Origin: an uncultured Lachnospiraceae bacterium
Lineage (GTDB): Bacteria > Bacillota > Clostridia > Lachnospirales > Lachnospiraceae
Assembly: GCA_910584915.1 (NCBI GenBank)
Contig: CAJUDM010000006.1
Coordinates: 110,936 to 174,935, forward strand
Length of the DNA stretch: 64,000 nucleotides
Direction: 5' to 3'
In this document: piece after piece, positions 17,588 through 27,127 of the stretch
How positions within the stretch are numbered: position 1 is the first letter of the stretch
Layout: each line of letters starts with the position of its first letter
Position numbers and translations under genes: made by a program
Notes under the pieces: model-generated
Databases searched by the model: none
What the model was told of the DNA's origin: nothing
What the model saw: only the letters and a program-made list of their open reading frames with translations

Positions 17588-18255
17588 TTTCTTTTGCCTT
17601 CCTTTCCATATGCCGTCAAATTCAGGACTCTATCCGTCCTGTCTATATTCTGCCCATGATTTTCTGCCGATAACGGCTTCCTTTTTTGTTTTCCCGCGAT
17701 CAGACGCCGGATCTTTTCTCTCCTCTTTCTCAGATAAACATATTTAATATAGCGGAACGTTTTATCCTCGCCCTTTTCCGCCAGCATCCTCAAAAGCCTC
17801 TCCAGATTTTTTCTGGTATAGGGGTGGAGCGGCGCCGGATCTTTCCCCTGCAGGTAATATTCCAGAGGGCTCCTGTCCGTGTAGGCGTCCCCCTGGTAAG
17901 TCTTGCAGGCTGCAATCCTGTCCATGATCATCTCCGCGATATACCGGTCCGGCATCGGACAGGGCAGCATACCACCTGGCTGCGCCTTCAAAGAGTAATC
18001 TATCCAGTATTCATAGTGATGTTTGTTCCGCCCTTTATGGTGCAGCCAGGCGGATGAGTAGCCGATATCCTCCCGCTCCGCATTGTTGGGGCTTCTCGTC
18101 CCCTGATAATATTTTGCACCCACCCAAAACTCGGATGGATAATATTTTGACAGATCGTGGGTAAGCCCCTGCCAGTACAGTCCCACCCGAAAACATCCCT
18201 TTCTGACAAGATGTCTGTGATGGGTGATCGTTTTAAAATGCTTCCATATATGCAT
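17584..18255 (-). CDS. DUF5662 family protein
   Basis: Soluble protein of 223 residues. The N-terminal half (HRHLVRKGCFRVGLYWQGLTHDLSKYYPSEFWVGAKYYQG, SSAWLHHKGRNKHHYEYWIDY) is the His-rich pattern of DUF5662, whose function is unknown; the clustered histidines suggest metal binding. The C-terminal tail is basic. It begins 15 bases after the GH13-like gene and ends inside the trpS start, so the three genes form one operon. The ribosome binding site is weak and distant, consistent with translational coupling. Confidence 0.82.
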   Translation of the reverse strand: MHIWKHFKTITHHRHLVRKGCFRVGLYWQGLTHDLSKYYPSEFWVGAKYYQGTRSPNNAEREDIGYSSAWLHHKGRNKHHYEYWIDYSLKAQPGGMLPCPMPDRYIAEMIMDRIAACKTYQGDAYTDRSPLEYYLQGKDPAPLHPYTRKNLERLLRMLAEKGEDKTFRYIKYVYLRKRREKIRRLIAGKQKRKPLSAENHGQNIDRTDRVLNLTAYGKEGKRN

Positions 18256-18270
18256 TGCTTCGCATTTTCC

Positions 18271-20367
18271 TCATTTCACTGTCTTATTCCCGCGGTTCCT
18301 TCTCTTCGGTGCCCCCGGCGCTTCCTCGGATACATAGATGCGCGCACATCTTGCAGGCAGCGTCACGGACTGGCTGCTCACATTGGAAGAATGAACCGAA
18401 TCGGATGAATCAGAAGAAACCGCACTTCCCGCTTCCATTTCTGTGCAGACAACTGTTTCGCCGGCTGATTTTTCCGCCGCCATCGTTGTCGCCGTCTTAT
18501 TATCTTTCGTATCTGCAGGCTCCTCCAGCTTCTCCCCGGCGGTGTCGACCAGCAGCTTCCACCTTTTCCCTTTCAGGAGCTTTGGCAGCGCAAAATCATG
18601 GGGTTCCCAGTGCATATTGTAGGCGATATAGAGACATTCATCCTCCCTGCCGTCCACAACACAGTATTTCCCGCAGAGCATCACGCCGATATTTCTGACC
18701 TGATACTCCATGCTTGTGCGCCATGCCTCCCGTCCGTGGTAGGACAGATCCGGATAGCCGCAGGACAGATAATCCATCAGCTTTAACGGCTTTTCCTGAT
18801 GCATAATGCCGTGCGCTTTTCTCAGCGCGATAAGCTGCATCGTAAAAGCGAGAATTTCTTTTTCCGTTTTTTTCAGATTCCATTTCTGCCAGGTGATCTC
18901 ATTGTCCTGACAGTATGGATTATTATTGCCGCCGGAAGATTTTCCCCATTCATCTCCCATAAAGAGAAAAGGAGTTCCCTGGGCTGTAAAAAGCATGATC
19001 AGCCCGTTTTTCATAAGCTGCGTCCGAAGTGCCAGGATGCTTTTTTTCCGCGTCTCCCCCTCCGTTCCGCAGTTCCAACTGTAATTGTTGTTCTCTCCGT
19101 CCCGGTTTTCCTCGCCGTTTGCCTCATTATGCTTCACATTATAGGAAAACACATCGGCAAGCCTAAAGCCGTTGTAAGTAGCGAGATAGTTGATCTGTCC
19201 GCACCCTTCCGGATTTTCCCTCTGACATCGCAGAAATTCAGCCATAACGCCGCCGTCGCCTTTCAGGAAACGCCGCATGGTGTTCTGATATGTTTTTCCG
19301 AACCCGGCAAGGTAACGCTTTTCCTTTCCCCAGGACTTTTTACGGCGCTGCCCGCCGCATACCTCTGTCAGCGGATATGAAACCTTTTGCCGGCGCGCCT
19401 CTTCTATCTCTTCAAAGGGCAGCCATTCGCTCCAGATCTTCGTATCCGAAAGCCCGGGCTCTAACGCGATCTCCTTCAGAGGAAGCGCGCCCCCCAAAAG
19501 TTCAAAACCGTCAACGTGGTACTGCCGTACCCAGTACAGTAAAATATCCCGAATCCGAAAGACCGGCGTGGAAGGTTCAAAATAAAATTGCAGGATCACT
19601 TCCAGATTATTTCTGTGGAGCTGGCGCACCAGAGTTTTCAACTCTGTCACGGCATTTTCACCGTAGGCGTAAGCGTTCTTGGGCGCCATATAAAATCCCG
19701 GCAGATAGCCCCAGTAATTGAGCCGCATCTCCGGCTCATCAGCCGTCTGCTGCAGCGCCGCTTCCGAGACATTTCTTGCCTTCGGCTGTCTCATGCATTC
19801 CTCAAACTCATAGACCGGCTGCAGCACGATCCCTGTGACACCCAGTTTTTTCAGATAGGGGATTTTTTTCTCCGCACCGGCGAAAGTGCCCGCCTCTCTC
19901 ACTCTGGAAGAGGCATCTCTTGTAAACCCGCGGACATGCATCCCGTAGTAAATGCTGTCCTCATAGGGAGTGCCCGGCCTTTTATCGCCCCGCCAGTCAA
20001 ACTCATCCGATACAAAAGCGCAGGTTTTCAGGGCATCTTTTTTCCCCGCCGCCCTGTGTTCCTCCCCGAAGAGCCGATGCCCAACAAGGCGTTTTGCCAG
20101 AGGATCAGCCACCGGCTTTCCGTCTTCGTGGAAAAGGTACACATGATCCCGCGCGGAAACACCCGATAACATACAGCGATACGTGCTGCCAAGCCGCATC
20201 TCTTCCGTAAAGTCGATCCGGACGGGTTCTGAGCCCTCCCTGTCATACAAAAGAATACCATTGCTTTCCCGCCCGTAAAGTTCCGCATGGATGCTGATAC
20301 CGTGCGCCGTGACGCTGACGCCCGCGGTTTCAGCCGTCCATCTCTTCAAAGTATAGTTTTTATTCAT
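18271..20367 (-). CDS. GH13 isoamylase/GlgX-like protein lacking catalytic residues (probable pseudoenzyme)
   Basis: Protein of 698 residues aligned by eye to glycogen debranching enzymes: N-terminal CBM48-like domain (about 1-125), barrel, and the strongly conserved block SYNVKHNEANGEENRDGENNNYSWN near 408-431 plus FMGDEWGKSSGGNNNPYCQDNEITW. Yet all signature regions are changed: region I reads VILQFYFEPS (usual DVVYNH), region II VDGFELLGG (nucleophile Asp replaced at 291), and region IV NYLATYNGF (usual CHDGF; Asp to N399). Only E314 may match the acid/base residue. A Ser/Thr-rich insert lies near 610-670. It probably binds rather than cleaves glucan; it heads the operon with DUF5662 and trpS. 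Confidence 0.8.
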   Translation of the reverse strand: MNKNYTLKRWTAETAGVSVTAHGISIHAELYGRESNGILLYDREGSEPVRIDFTEEMRLGSTYRCMLSGVSARDHVYLFHEDGKPVADPLAKRLVGHRLFGEEHRAAGKKDALKTCAFVSDEFDWRGDKRPGTPYEDSIYYGMHVRGFTRDASSRVREAGTFAGAEKKIPYLKKLGVTGIVLQPVYEFEECMRQPKARNVSEAALQQTADEPEMRLNYWGYLPGFYMAPKNAYAYGENAVTELKTLVRQLHRNNLEVILQFYFEPSTPVFRIRDILLYWVRQYHVDGFELLGGALPLKEIALEPGLSDTKIWSEWLPFEEIEEARRQKVSYPLTEVCGGQRRKKSWGKEKRYLAGFGKTYQNTMRRFLKGDGGVMAEFLRCQRENPEGCGQINYLATYNGFRLADVFSYNVKHNEANGEENRDGENNNYSWNCGTEGETRKKSILALRTQLMKNGLIMLFTAQGTPFLFMGDEWGKSSGGNNNPYCQDNEITWQKWNLKKTEKEILAFTMQLIALRKAHGIMHQEKPLKLMDYLSCGYPDLSYHGREAWRTSMEYQVRNIGVMLCGKYCVVDGREDECLYIAYNMHWEPHDFALPKLLKGKRWKLLVDTAGEKLEEPADTKDNKTATTMAAEKSAGETVVCTEMEAGSAVSSDSSDSVHSSNVSSQSVTLPARCARIYVSEEAPGAPKRRNRGNKTVK

Positions 20368-20576
20368 ATAGTCTTCCTATGTTGTTGACTCATTTCAGGT
20401 CTGCAGTAAACTCGCAAACACATTATAGCATAATTCTTTTTGGATGTGGAGATTTTTCCTGTAAATGTTGGTTAGTTTTTTAATTGGTACTAAAAATCAA
20501 TCCGAAAAACGTTGCGAAATATAATCTATGACGTTAAAATAATGGTAAGTATTTCAACAGAAAGCGAGGACCACTC

Positions 20577-20912
20577 ATGAAAAAGGAAGAACATAACATC
20601 ATAACCGAGCCCGACCAAAATATGGCGCAGGAAGAGATGACCGTGGAACTGGAACTGGATGAAGGCACTGTGACATGTTCCGTTGTCACGATCTTTTCTG
20701 TCGGTGAAAAAGATTATATAGCCCTGCTTCCGCTCTCTGAGAACAGCGACAATGCGGACGGTTCGGTCTGGATCTACGGCTATTCGGAAAATCCCGATGA
20801 TCCCAATGAGGAGCCGGAACTTCGCTATATTGAGGATGACGAGGAATATGAGCAGGCTTCGGATGCCTTCGACGAATATCTTGACAGTTGTGAGTTTGAT
20901 GAGATGTTATAA
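20577..20912 (+). CDS. DUF1292 family acidic protein
   Basis: Protein of 111 residues, very acidic. The pattern MTVELELDEGTVTCSVVTIFSVGEKDYIALLPL followed by VWIYGYSE and a run of Asp/Glu (YIEDDEEYEQASDAFDEYLD) is the DUF1292 signature, widespread in Firmicutes with no known function. GCGAGGA precedes the ATG. It is a single plus-strand gene between two minus-strand blocks. Confidence 0.88.
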   Translation: MKKEEHNIITEPDQNMAQEEMTVELELDEGTVTCSVVTIFSVGEKDYIALLPLSENSDNADGSVWIYGYSENPDDPNEEPELRYIEDDEEYEQASDAFDEYLDSCEFDEML

Positions 20913-20954
20913 TATACTGGCTCGGAGCGAAGCGGAGTAGCCATAAAAAATACT

Positions 20955-20972
20955 ATGTCCGCTTGCGGACAT
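20955..20972. terminator. Hairpin after the DUF1292 gene
   Basis: ATGTCCGC-TT-GCGGACAT is a perfect 8-bp stem 42 bases after the stop codon, between the convergent DUF1292 and helicase genes. No T run follows on the plus strand, while on the minus strand it precedes TAGTATTTTTTATGG, so it may mainly terminate the helicase transcript. TATAAT at 20975-20980 is probably chance. Confidence 0.5.
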
Positions 20973-21038
20973 GGTATAATATCCACAGAGATAATGAGCG
21001 GTGCAAAAAAGTCCGATAACAGGATGCGTTGTGCCTGC

Positions 21039-23123
21039 TCATTCCATTTCCTTCAGAAATCTGGAAGGCGGCATTGTCTTGGCGGCGCCGCCTTCTCTAT
21101 TTGCGCTTTTTTCCCCTGTGATACAGAACATCGTCAGTTCCTTTTTCGCTCTCGTCATCGCCACATAGAACATACGGCGCTCCTCCTCGATTTCCTCCTC
21201 ACTGCGCGCTTTCCGGTGCGGCGTGCTCCCCTCATTGCAGTTTACTATAAAAACTTTATCATATTCTAATCCTTTGGAGCCGTGCATGGTCAAAAGCGTA
21301 ACGCCCTCCTTCGGAGTGGGCTCCCCCGTTTTTGTGCCGTTCAGCGTCTCTTCCCTTCGCTCTTCCATTACCTGTTTCCACTGGGAAAGCGTCCGGCATC
21401 CTCTGGCTGAATGTTGTATCATATCTGCAAGTTCCAGTATATTGATGTTCTCTTTCTCCGGCAAATTGTACTTCCCCTCCCCGCTGTTTTGCATACTGCC
21501 CGCTCCGTACCGCTCCGCCAGATACACATCATACCCCATCGCCTTGCGGATATAGTTGACGGCAAGAAAGACCGGCATCGTGCGTATCCGTTCCAGATCC
21601 TGCCCAAGGCGTATGACAGCTTCCTGCATACCCGGTTTTCCCCGGTAATAACGGAGCAGATGCCCGAAGTCAGCGGACTCGTTTACCGCTTCCCTGCTGA
21701 TATACCGGAGGGGCCTGTTCATAAACTGGAAAAACTGGCTCCGGCTTCTCTCCCGCAGAGGCGTCATGGCAAACTCCAGATAGGCAAGCAGGTCGTATGT
21801 GATCTCATGGTCATAGATACTCTTCACCTTTTCCCTGAATATGCATGGGATGCCCGCCTGACGAAGCTTTTCTGAGAGCATCGGAAACCGGGCGGATGTC
21901 CTGCTGATCACAGCGCAGTCCGCCAGCCTTCCGGTATTTTTTTCGGGCAGCAGACAACGGATCAGCGCCTCCTCCATTTTTTCAACGCTTTCCGTTCCTG
22001 TGATGCGAAGAGGTTCTCCCGGCTCCTTCGCCGCACTGATCTCCTTCGGGAAGCGGTTTGTGTTATGTTCGATCAGCTTCCCCGCCGCCGAGACCACCTG
22101 CGGCGTACTGCGGTAGTTTATCTGCAGGGCAACGATCTCCGCGGAGGGGTACTCTCTCGGAAAGTTCCGCATAATGTCCGGCTTTGCGCCCCGGAATCCA
22201 TAGATGGACTGATCATCGTCCCCCACGATAAAAAGATTATTCTCCGGCGCGGCAAGAAGCCGTACCAGACGATATTGTATCGGCGCAATGTCCTGAAACT
22301 CATCGATCAGAAGATAACGGTATCTCGCCTGATACTGTTTTAAAATGTCCGGTCTTTCCTGAAATAACTCCAGACATTTCAGCGCCATATCGTCAAAGTC
22401 GATCTTACCGATGATCTCCTGCGCCCGTGTGAAATCCCGATACAGGTTCCAAAACAGTTCGGACGGTATATTCTGCGAGATAAAATCAATATTTTCACTT
22501 GGAGCGTTGCCCGATAAGTCATGGTTCGCCCCGCAAACGCTTTGTCTGTGCCTGCTTTGCGGGCGCTCTGCTCCTGTTTCGCCGCCTGCAAGACAGCGGT
22601 TTTTATACTGTCCGATCCCGGAGAGGATCTCTTCCAGCATATCTGCATTCGGACTGATATCGTATCTGTTTTTCTGGATAATGTCCCGAAGCATTTTTTT
22701 CTTTTCCGCCTCGGATAAGATGCTGCCACTTCGGCAGCGCGACGTTTCTTTGAGGATCGAATAAAAGACGGCATGGAATGTGCCGAAAGTCACCGGCGGA
22801 TGTTCCCCCTCACAGAGTGATAGAAAGCGCTGCTGCATCTCTCCCGCGGCAGCTTTTGTGAAAGTGATCACCAGGATTTCCGATGGGTTGATATGATGCG
22901 TGTTGATCAGATGTGCGATTCTTCTTGTCAGCACAAAGGTTTTCCCGGAACCGGGCCCTGCGAGTACCATCACAGGACCGGCTCCGTGCGTGATCGCCTT
23001 CTGCTGCTGCGGATTACCCGTACTGTCCGGCTTACGGGATGGGGAAGCTTTCTTTCCCTCCTGTAAACTGGATTCCCGGAAATCTTGCTCTCCGCAGATG
23101 GGACAGGCCGAACGTTTTATCAA
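21039..23123 (-). CDS. UvrD/Rep-family ATP-dependent DNA helicase
   Basis: Superfamily 1A helicase of about 694 residues. Motifs in order: Q motif NPQQQKAI, Walker A GPGSGKTF (about 56-63), Ia TFTKAAAGEM, II LLIDEFQD, III VGDDDQSIYGFRGA, IV LQINYRST, V LLTMHGSKGLEYDKVFI, VI RMFYVAMTRAKKEL. It unwinds DNA in repair or replication. It is close to UvrD/PcrA but about 40 residues shorter and has an N-terminal leader with a lone CPIC motif. The start is uncertain: a TTG at 23123 with a weak GGTG site; the frame is open further upstream into the end of gltX. It follows gltX by 74 bases. Confidence 0.92.
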   Translation of the reverse strand: MIKRSACPICGEQDFRESSLQEGKKASPSRKPDSTGNPQQQKAITHGAGPVMVLAGPGSGKTFVLTRRIAHLINTHHINPSEILVITFTKAAAGEMQQRFLSLCEGEHPPVTFGTFHAVFYSILKETSRCRSGSILSEAEKKKMLRDIIQKNRYDISPNADMLEEILSGIGQYKNRCLAGGETGAERPQSRHRQSVCGANHDLSGNAPSENIDFISQNIPSELFWNLYRDFTRAQEIIGKIDFDDMALKCLELFQERPDILKQYQARYRYLLIDEFQDIAPIQYRLVRLLAAPENNLFIVGDDDQSIYGFRGAKPDIMRNFPREYPSAEIVALQINYRSTPQVVSAAGKLIEHNTNRFPKEISAAKEPGEPLRITGTESVEKMEEALIRCLLPEKNTGRLADCAVISRTSARFPMLSEKLRQAGIPCIFREKVKSIYDHEITYDLLAYLEFAMTPLRERSRSQFFQFMNRPLRYISREAVNESADFGHLLRYYRGKPGMQEAVIRLGQDLERIRTMPVFLAVNYIRKAMGYDVYLAERYGAGSMQNSGEGKYNLPEKENINILELADMIQHSARGCRTLSQWKQVMEERREETLNGTKTGEPTPKEGVTLLTMHGSKGLEYDKVFIVNCNEGSTPHRKARSEEEIEEERRMFYVAMTRAKKELTMFCITGEKSANREGGAAKTMPPSRFLKEME

Positions 23124-23197
23124 ATCTGCACCGGTTCTGAATGAACCTGTATTCCGTGCCAGATCTGTGCCTGTCCCAACTAAATCTATATTTGGAA

Positions 23198-24655
23198 TCA
23201 GGAAAACACCTTCTCAAGAAGCTCTATCCCCGCTCTGATCCGGGACAAAGATTCTTCCTTTCCGAGGATTTCCATGATTTCCGTGGCGCCCGCCGGCGTC
23301 ATCTGCCTGCCGGAGACTGCGGTGCGGACGGGCCAGAGCACATAGCCGTTCTTGCAGCCTTTCTTTGCCACAAAATCACAGAGTGTCTGATACAGCGCAT
23401 CATTGCTGTAATCTTCCTGTTTTTCCAGGACAGGAAGAAGTTCTCTCAATACCTCTAAAGAAGACTGAGCTGTGGTCTTCATCTTCTTGTGGGTGTACAT
23501 TGCAGGATCGTACTGCGGCAGCGCCTCAAAAAAGTCGATCAGCGCCGGGATATCCGGGAACACCTCGATCCTCGTCTTCACCATCTCCGCGATCTTTTTC
23601 AGATCCAGCGGCTTTTTGATGGTGTCCTTTAAGAATGGCTCCGCCATCTCGTAAAACCGGTCAAAGTCCATCTGCTTGATGTACTCGCCATTCATCCATT
23701 TCAATTTCGTATAGTCGAATACCGCCGGAGATTTGGACATATGATGGTAGTCAAACGCCTCCGTCAACTCCTCTAAGGTAAAGATCTCCCGGTTATCCGA
23801 AGGGCTCCATCCGAGCAGCGCCACAAAGTTCACCACCGCCTCGGTCAGAAATCCCTGCTCGATCAAGTCCTCGTAGGAAGAATGCCCGCAGCGCTTGGAC
23901 AGCTTGTTGTGCGCCTCATCCGTGATCAGCGGGCAGTGCACGTACACAGGCACCTCCCAGCCGAAGGCTTCGTAGAGCCTGTTGTACTTCGGGGAGGAGG
24001 AGAGATATTCATTCCCCCGCACCACATGGGTGATGCCCATCAGATGGTCGTCCACCACATTGGCGAAATTGTAGGTCGGATAGCCGTCGGACTTGATCAG
24101 GATCATATCGTCGAGCTCTGCGTTCTCCACCGCGATATCCCCGTAGATCTCATCGTGGAAGACTGTCTCGCCCTCTGTCGGATTGTTCTGCCTGATCACA
24201 TAGGGAACTCCCGCCGCAAGCTTTTCCTCCACTTCTTCTCTGCTCAGGGAAAGGCAGTGTTTGTCATAGACGTTGATCTCCTTGCCCGCCACGGTCCTTG
24301 TGAGTCCCGCGAGCCGTTCCTTATCGCAGAAACAATAGTACGCCTCGCCCTTTTCCACCAGCTTCTTCGCATACTCCAGATAGAGCCCGCTCTTTTGCCG
24401 CTCGCTCTGCACATAGGGACCCACGCCCCCGTCCTTGTCCGGTCCTTCGTCGTGGATAAGCCCGGTCTTTTGCAGCGTCCTGTAGATGATATCCACAGCG
24501 CCCTCCATAAACCGCTCCTGATCCGTGTCCTCGATGCGGAGAATAAAATCCCCGCCCTCATGCTTGGCGATCAGATAGGCGTACAGCGCCGTCCTCAGAT
24601 TGCCCACATGCATCCGTCCTGTGGGGCTCGGCGCAAATCTTGTTCTTATTTTCAT
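23198..24655 (-). CDS. gltX: Glutamyl-tRNA synthetase
   Basis: Class I synthetase of 485 residues. The HIGH motif is [18 protein letters not shown] (about 8-25), the second signature [10 protein letters not shown] (about 258-267), and the zinc-loop region keeps CFCD. The sequence [15 protein letters not shown] is diagnostic of GluRS. In Clostridia a GluRS may charge both tRNA-Glu and, with an amidotransferase, tRNA-Gln; discriminating status is not clear by eye. It is followed by the helicase on the same strand. The upstream 130 bases are AT-rich and hold its promoter. Confidence 0.97.
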   Translation of the reverse strand: MKIRTRFAPSPTGRMHVGNLRTALYAYLIAKHEGGDFILRIEDTDQERFMEGAVDIIYRTLQKTGLIHDEGPDKDGGVGPYVQSERQKSGLYLEYAKKLVEKGEAYYCFCDKERLAGLTRTVAGKEINVYDKHCLSLSREEVEEKLAAGVPYVIRQNNPTEGETVFHDEIYGDIAVENAELDDMILIKSDGYPTYNFANVVDDHLMGITHVVRGNEYLSSSPKYNRLYEAFGWEVPVYVHCPLITDEAHNKLSKRCGHSSYEDLIEQGFLTEAVVNFVALLGWSPSDNREIFTLEELTEAFDYHHMSKSPAVFDYTKLKWMNGEYIKQMDFDRFYEMAEPFLKDTIKKPLDLKKIAEMVKTRIEVFPDIPALIDFFEALPQYDPAMYTHKKMKTTAQSSLEVLRELLPVLEKQEDYSNDALYQTLCDFVAKKGCKNGYVLWPVRTAVSGRQMTPAGATEIMEILGKEESLSRIRAGIELLEKVFS

Positions 24656-24790
24656 AGCATCTGTACTCCTTCGTTACTTATTTTATTTTTTGTATCACTT
24701 GCAATATATTTAATAAATAAATATATTTTTTGCTCTTTTATGGTCAGTTTTCCGCTCCGATCGAGCAGCGGCGTGAAACCTCCTCCCAAC

Positions 24791-25237
24791 TTAATAGCGT
24801 GCGGAAATAACACGAACCGGCTCCCCAAACAATACCTCTATTGCTGTCAGGCATTCCCGATCCGGTTTTGTCACCGGATTACGAATATCAATCTGAGTGC
24901 AGGCAAAGCCGCAGGAAAAATCATAATCCAGATCGTTCAAACTGCTGTTTTTGTGACAACATGGAGTTTCTATCATCAGATCCATAAAACTGTTTTTAAA
25001 GGCTCTGTCCATACCTGCGCCCCACCAGCCAACATCCAGCTTTTCACCGCAAAACGGACATTTTATCTCTTCCAGATTCTCACCGCAATCAACAAATACA
25101 GGGCTTTCATGTATAGCTGAAGAGATATCTTCCACTAAAATCCTTGTGCCAATATATTTGACAGCTTCCTGTACTTTCCGCTCCGGTATATGTGAATATG
25201 GATTTTTCGGTATGATCCTAACCATACAGTCGGACAT
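24791..25237 (-). CDS. Hypothetical zinc-ribbon protein
   Basis: Unrecognised protein of 148 residues. CPFCGEKLDVGWWG (about 59-72) and a later TPCCHKNSSLNDLDYDFSCGFAC supply candidate zinc ligands in a ribbon. It has no membrane segment or signal. AAGGA lies nine bases before the ATG. Single gene with about 130-150 bases of AT-rich DNA on either side; such small zinc proteins sometimes act as immunity proteins, but nothing here shows that. Confidence 0.7.
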   Translation of the reverse strand: MSDCMVRIIPKNPYSHIPERKVQEAVKYIGTRILVEDISSAIHESPVFVDCGENLEEIKCPFCGEKLDVGWWGAGMDRAFKNSFMDLMIETPCCHKNSSLNDLDYDFSCGFACTQIDIRNPVTKPDRECLTAIEVLFGEPVRVISARY

Positions 25238-25383
25238 GATATCTGTTCCTTCCTGATCAGATTCCGTCTGAGCCAGAGCCTCTCAAACATATATTACAGT
25301 TTATCGAACTGATTCTATCACAGATATTCTTTGGATTCAATACTCATCGGCAATGTCCCATCAGCTTGCTGCAGGGTATTTCT

Positions 25384-25920
25384 CTACAGCTCCCTCGCCA
25401 TACACAGCGACTCAGGCATATCCGCATAAGGCCCGTAGTTCGGGATCACTTCAAACCCGAGTTTTTGATACACCGCACAGGATTCAGCCAACAGCTCTCC
25501 TGTCTCCAGAATCATCCTTCGATATCCCAACTCCCGCGCCCATTCCATCAGAAAAGAAACCAGCTCTGTACCGATCCCTCTCCCCTGATAATCTGGGTGG
25601 ACAAAAATCCTCTTCAATTCCACAGTATTCTCTGCAGACACCTCCCACACAGCGTGCTTGCCACGCTCTGCGCCTTCATAGTAACCACCTCCCGGATATC
25701 TGTCTGCATAATATTTTCGGATCGCTCCGCCACCAGCCAGCTTTCCATCCTCGTAAATGATGATTGCCTCTTTTATATCGTCCAATTTATTATACTCACT
25801 GTATTTATCTCTCTTTATCCGCTTTCCCACCCGCCTGTCAAGATCCATATCGAGCAGGCGGCAGTTTTCCATAAAGTCCTTATTTTTTCCGTCGGTTCTC
25901 ACAAACTCCATACTGATCAT
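25384..25920 (-). CDS. GNAT family N-acetyltransferase
   Basis: Protein of 178 residues. The acetyl-CoA binding loop VHPDYQGRGIGTELVSFLMEWARELGYRRMILETG (about 112-146) and the closing YQKLGFEVIPNYG are the GNAT signature. A Gly/Tyr-rich insert (YADRYPGGGYYEGAERG) precedes strand 4. The acceptor is unknown. AAAGG is close to the ATG at 25920; an ATG at 25911 is an alternative. Confidence 0.88.
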   Translation of the reverse strand: MISMEFVRTDGKNKDFMENCRLLDMDLDRRVGKRIKRDKYSEYNKLDDIKEAIIIYEDGKLAGGGAIRKYYADRYPGGGYYEGAERGKHAVWEVSAENTVELKRIFVHPDYQGRGIGTELVSFLMEWARELGYRRMILETGELLAESCAVYQKLGFEVIPNYGPYADMPESLCMAREL

Positions 25921-26247
25921 CTATCCTTTCCCGTCAATCTGATAATCCCGTATTCAGTTTTGTTTACATCCGCCATATCTCCCGCGTTGTAAATTCCGGT
26001 CGTCAAAATGCCTCCCGGGTTTTACTTTACCACATTTCATAGCCTGCAACAATCTGTTTTTACAGCAGGATTCAATATTTGTGTTTATAACAGGAATTTT
26101 GCCGGGCTGCGCAGAATCGCCGGTTTTCCGACAAAACTGCGCACTTTTCACCCTGACTGTACAGATAAACAGATACAAAAGAATTGTCTGCTCCGCAATG
26201 GCATATTACTCAGATTTCATATACCTCCATAAGTTCGATAAACAGAA
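25921..26247. other. Intergenic stretch without a recognisable gene
   Basis: About 327 bases between the acetyltransferase and rubrerythrin genes. A 74-codon minus-strand frame (25954-26178) has no ribosome binding site and Arg/Cys/Lys-rich composition unlike its neighbours, so it is not called. No terminator, RNA or repeat is clear. Confidence 0.5.
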
Positions 26248-26790
26248 TCAGTAATTTTCCGCATGTACCTCAAAATAACTCTGCGGATGGCTGCAGGTCG
26301 GGCATACCTCGGGCGCCTTTGTACCCACAATGATATGTCCGCAGTTGCGGCACTCCCACACCTTCACTTCACTCTTCTCAAAGACTGCCGCCGTCTCCAC
26401 ATTTTTCAACAGCGCGCGGTATCTCTCCTCATGATGCTTTTCAATCGCGCCCACAAGCCTGAATTTTGCCGCCAGCTCCGGGAACCCTTCTTCCTCTGCT
26501 GTCTTTGCGAAGTTCTCATACATATCCGTCCACTCGTAGTTTTCGCCGTCCGCCGCCGCTCCCAGATTAGCTTTTGTGTCGCCTATTCCGTTCAGCTCCT
26601 TAAACCACATCTTTGCGTGTTCTTTCTCATTGTCCGCCGTCTTTAAAAACAGCGCCGCGATCTGCTCGTAACCTTCCTTTTTCGCGGCGGAAGCAAAATA
26701 GGTGTATTTGTTCCTCGCCTGTGACTCCCCTGCAAATGCCGCCTCAAGATTTTTTTCTGTCTGTGTTCCCGCATACTTTGTTGTTCCCAT
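26248..26790 (-). CDS. rbr: Rubrerythrin
   Basis: Cytoplasmic non-haem iron peroxidase of 180 residues that removes hydrogen peroxide in anaerobes. The N-terminal ferritin-like domain has the di-iron ligands in [11 protein letters not shown] and DNEKEHAK, plus [11 protein letters not shown]; the C-terminal rubredoxin domain has [10 protein letters not shown] and [16 protein letters not shown] precedes the ATG at 26790 ([14 protein letters not shown]); the frame is open for another 56 codons upstream, but those belong to a frameshifted remnant. It lies downstream of perR and a rubredoxin-like fragment, the classical PerR target arrangement. Confidence 0.94.
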   Translation of the reverse strand: MGTTKYAGTQTEKNLEAAFAGESQARNKYTYFASAAKKEGYEQIAALFLKTADNEKEHAKMWFKELNGIGDTKANLGAAADGENYEWTDMYENFAKTAEEEGFPELAAKFRLVGAIEKHHEERYRALLKNVETAAVFEKSEVKVWECRNCGHIIVGTKAPEVCPTCSHPQSYFEVHAENY

Positions 26791-27112
26791 GTTTTTCTCC
26801 TCTCTGATATTATTTATTGACACATCCCGGGACGCATCGACAGTCGTTTCACCGGATGCCGTCCCGGAATCAGCTCCTGACGGCACGGATGCGGAGCCCG
26901 CATGTGCAATGTTTGTGTGTTCGGATATTTCTCTGCTGATCGTGCAGAGATCCTCCACAGATAGACCGTGAATATCCGTATTACCTGTGATACGCGCAAA
27001 TGTCCTGAGTTCCTCCGCGGAACCAGTCGGGGCATTGCGTTAATTTCGAAAAAGGAACGCCCTCCTTTTCCTCATCATACACATAGCCGCAGACACTGCA
27101 TTTGTATACCAT
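26791..27112 (-). pseudogene. Rubredoxin-like domain with probable frameshift
   Basis: An ATG at 27112, preceded by AGGAGG, opens a 43-codon frame ending at 26981: MVYKCSVCGYVYDEEKEGVPFSKL is a rubredoxin N-terminal knuckle, but the second CPxC knuckle is broken ([10 protein letters not shown]). In another frame the sequence continues as [19 protein letters not shown] and stays open into the rubrerythrin gene. A lost segment between two AATGCCCC repeats would explain both frames. It could still be expressed as a short peptide, but an iron site needs four cysteines and only three or so remain. Confidence 0.6.
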
Positions 27113-27127
27113 GATAAATACCTCCTC

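Noticed and set aside
20975..20980. TATAAT as a promoter after DUF1292
   Set aside because: No -35 at proper spacing and no plus-strand gene follows.
17588..24790. T-box leaders for trpS or gltX
   Set aside because: trpS overlaps its upstream gene and the gltX upstream region is AT-rich without the T-box motif.
25954..26178. Small minus-strand frame of 74 codons between acetyltransferase and rubrerythrin
   Set aside because: No ribosome binding site and no recognisable domain.
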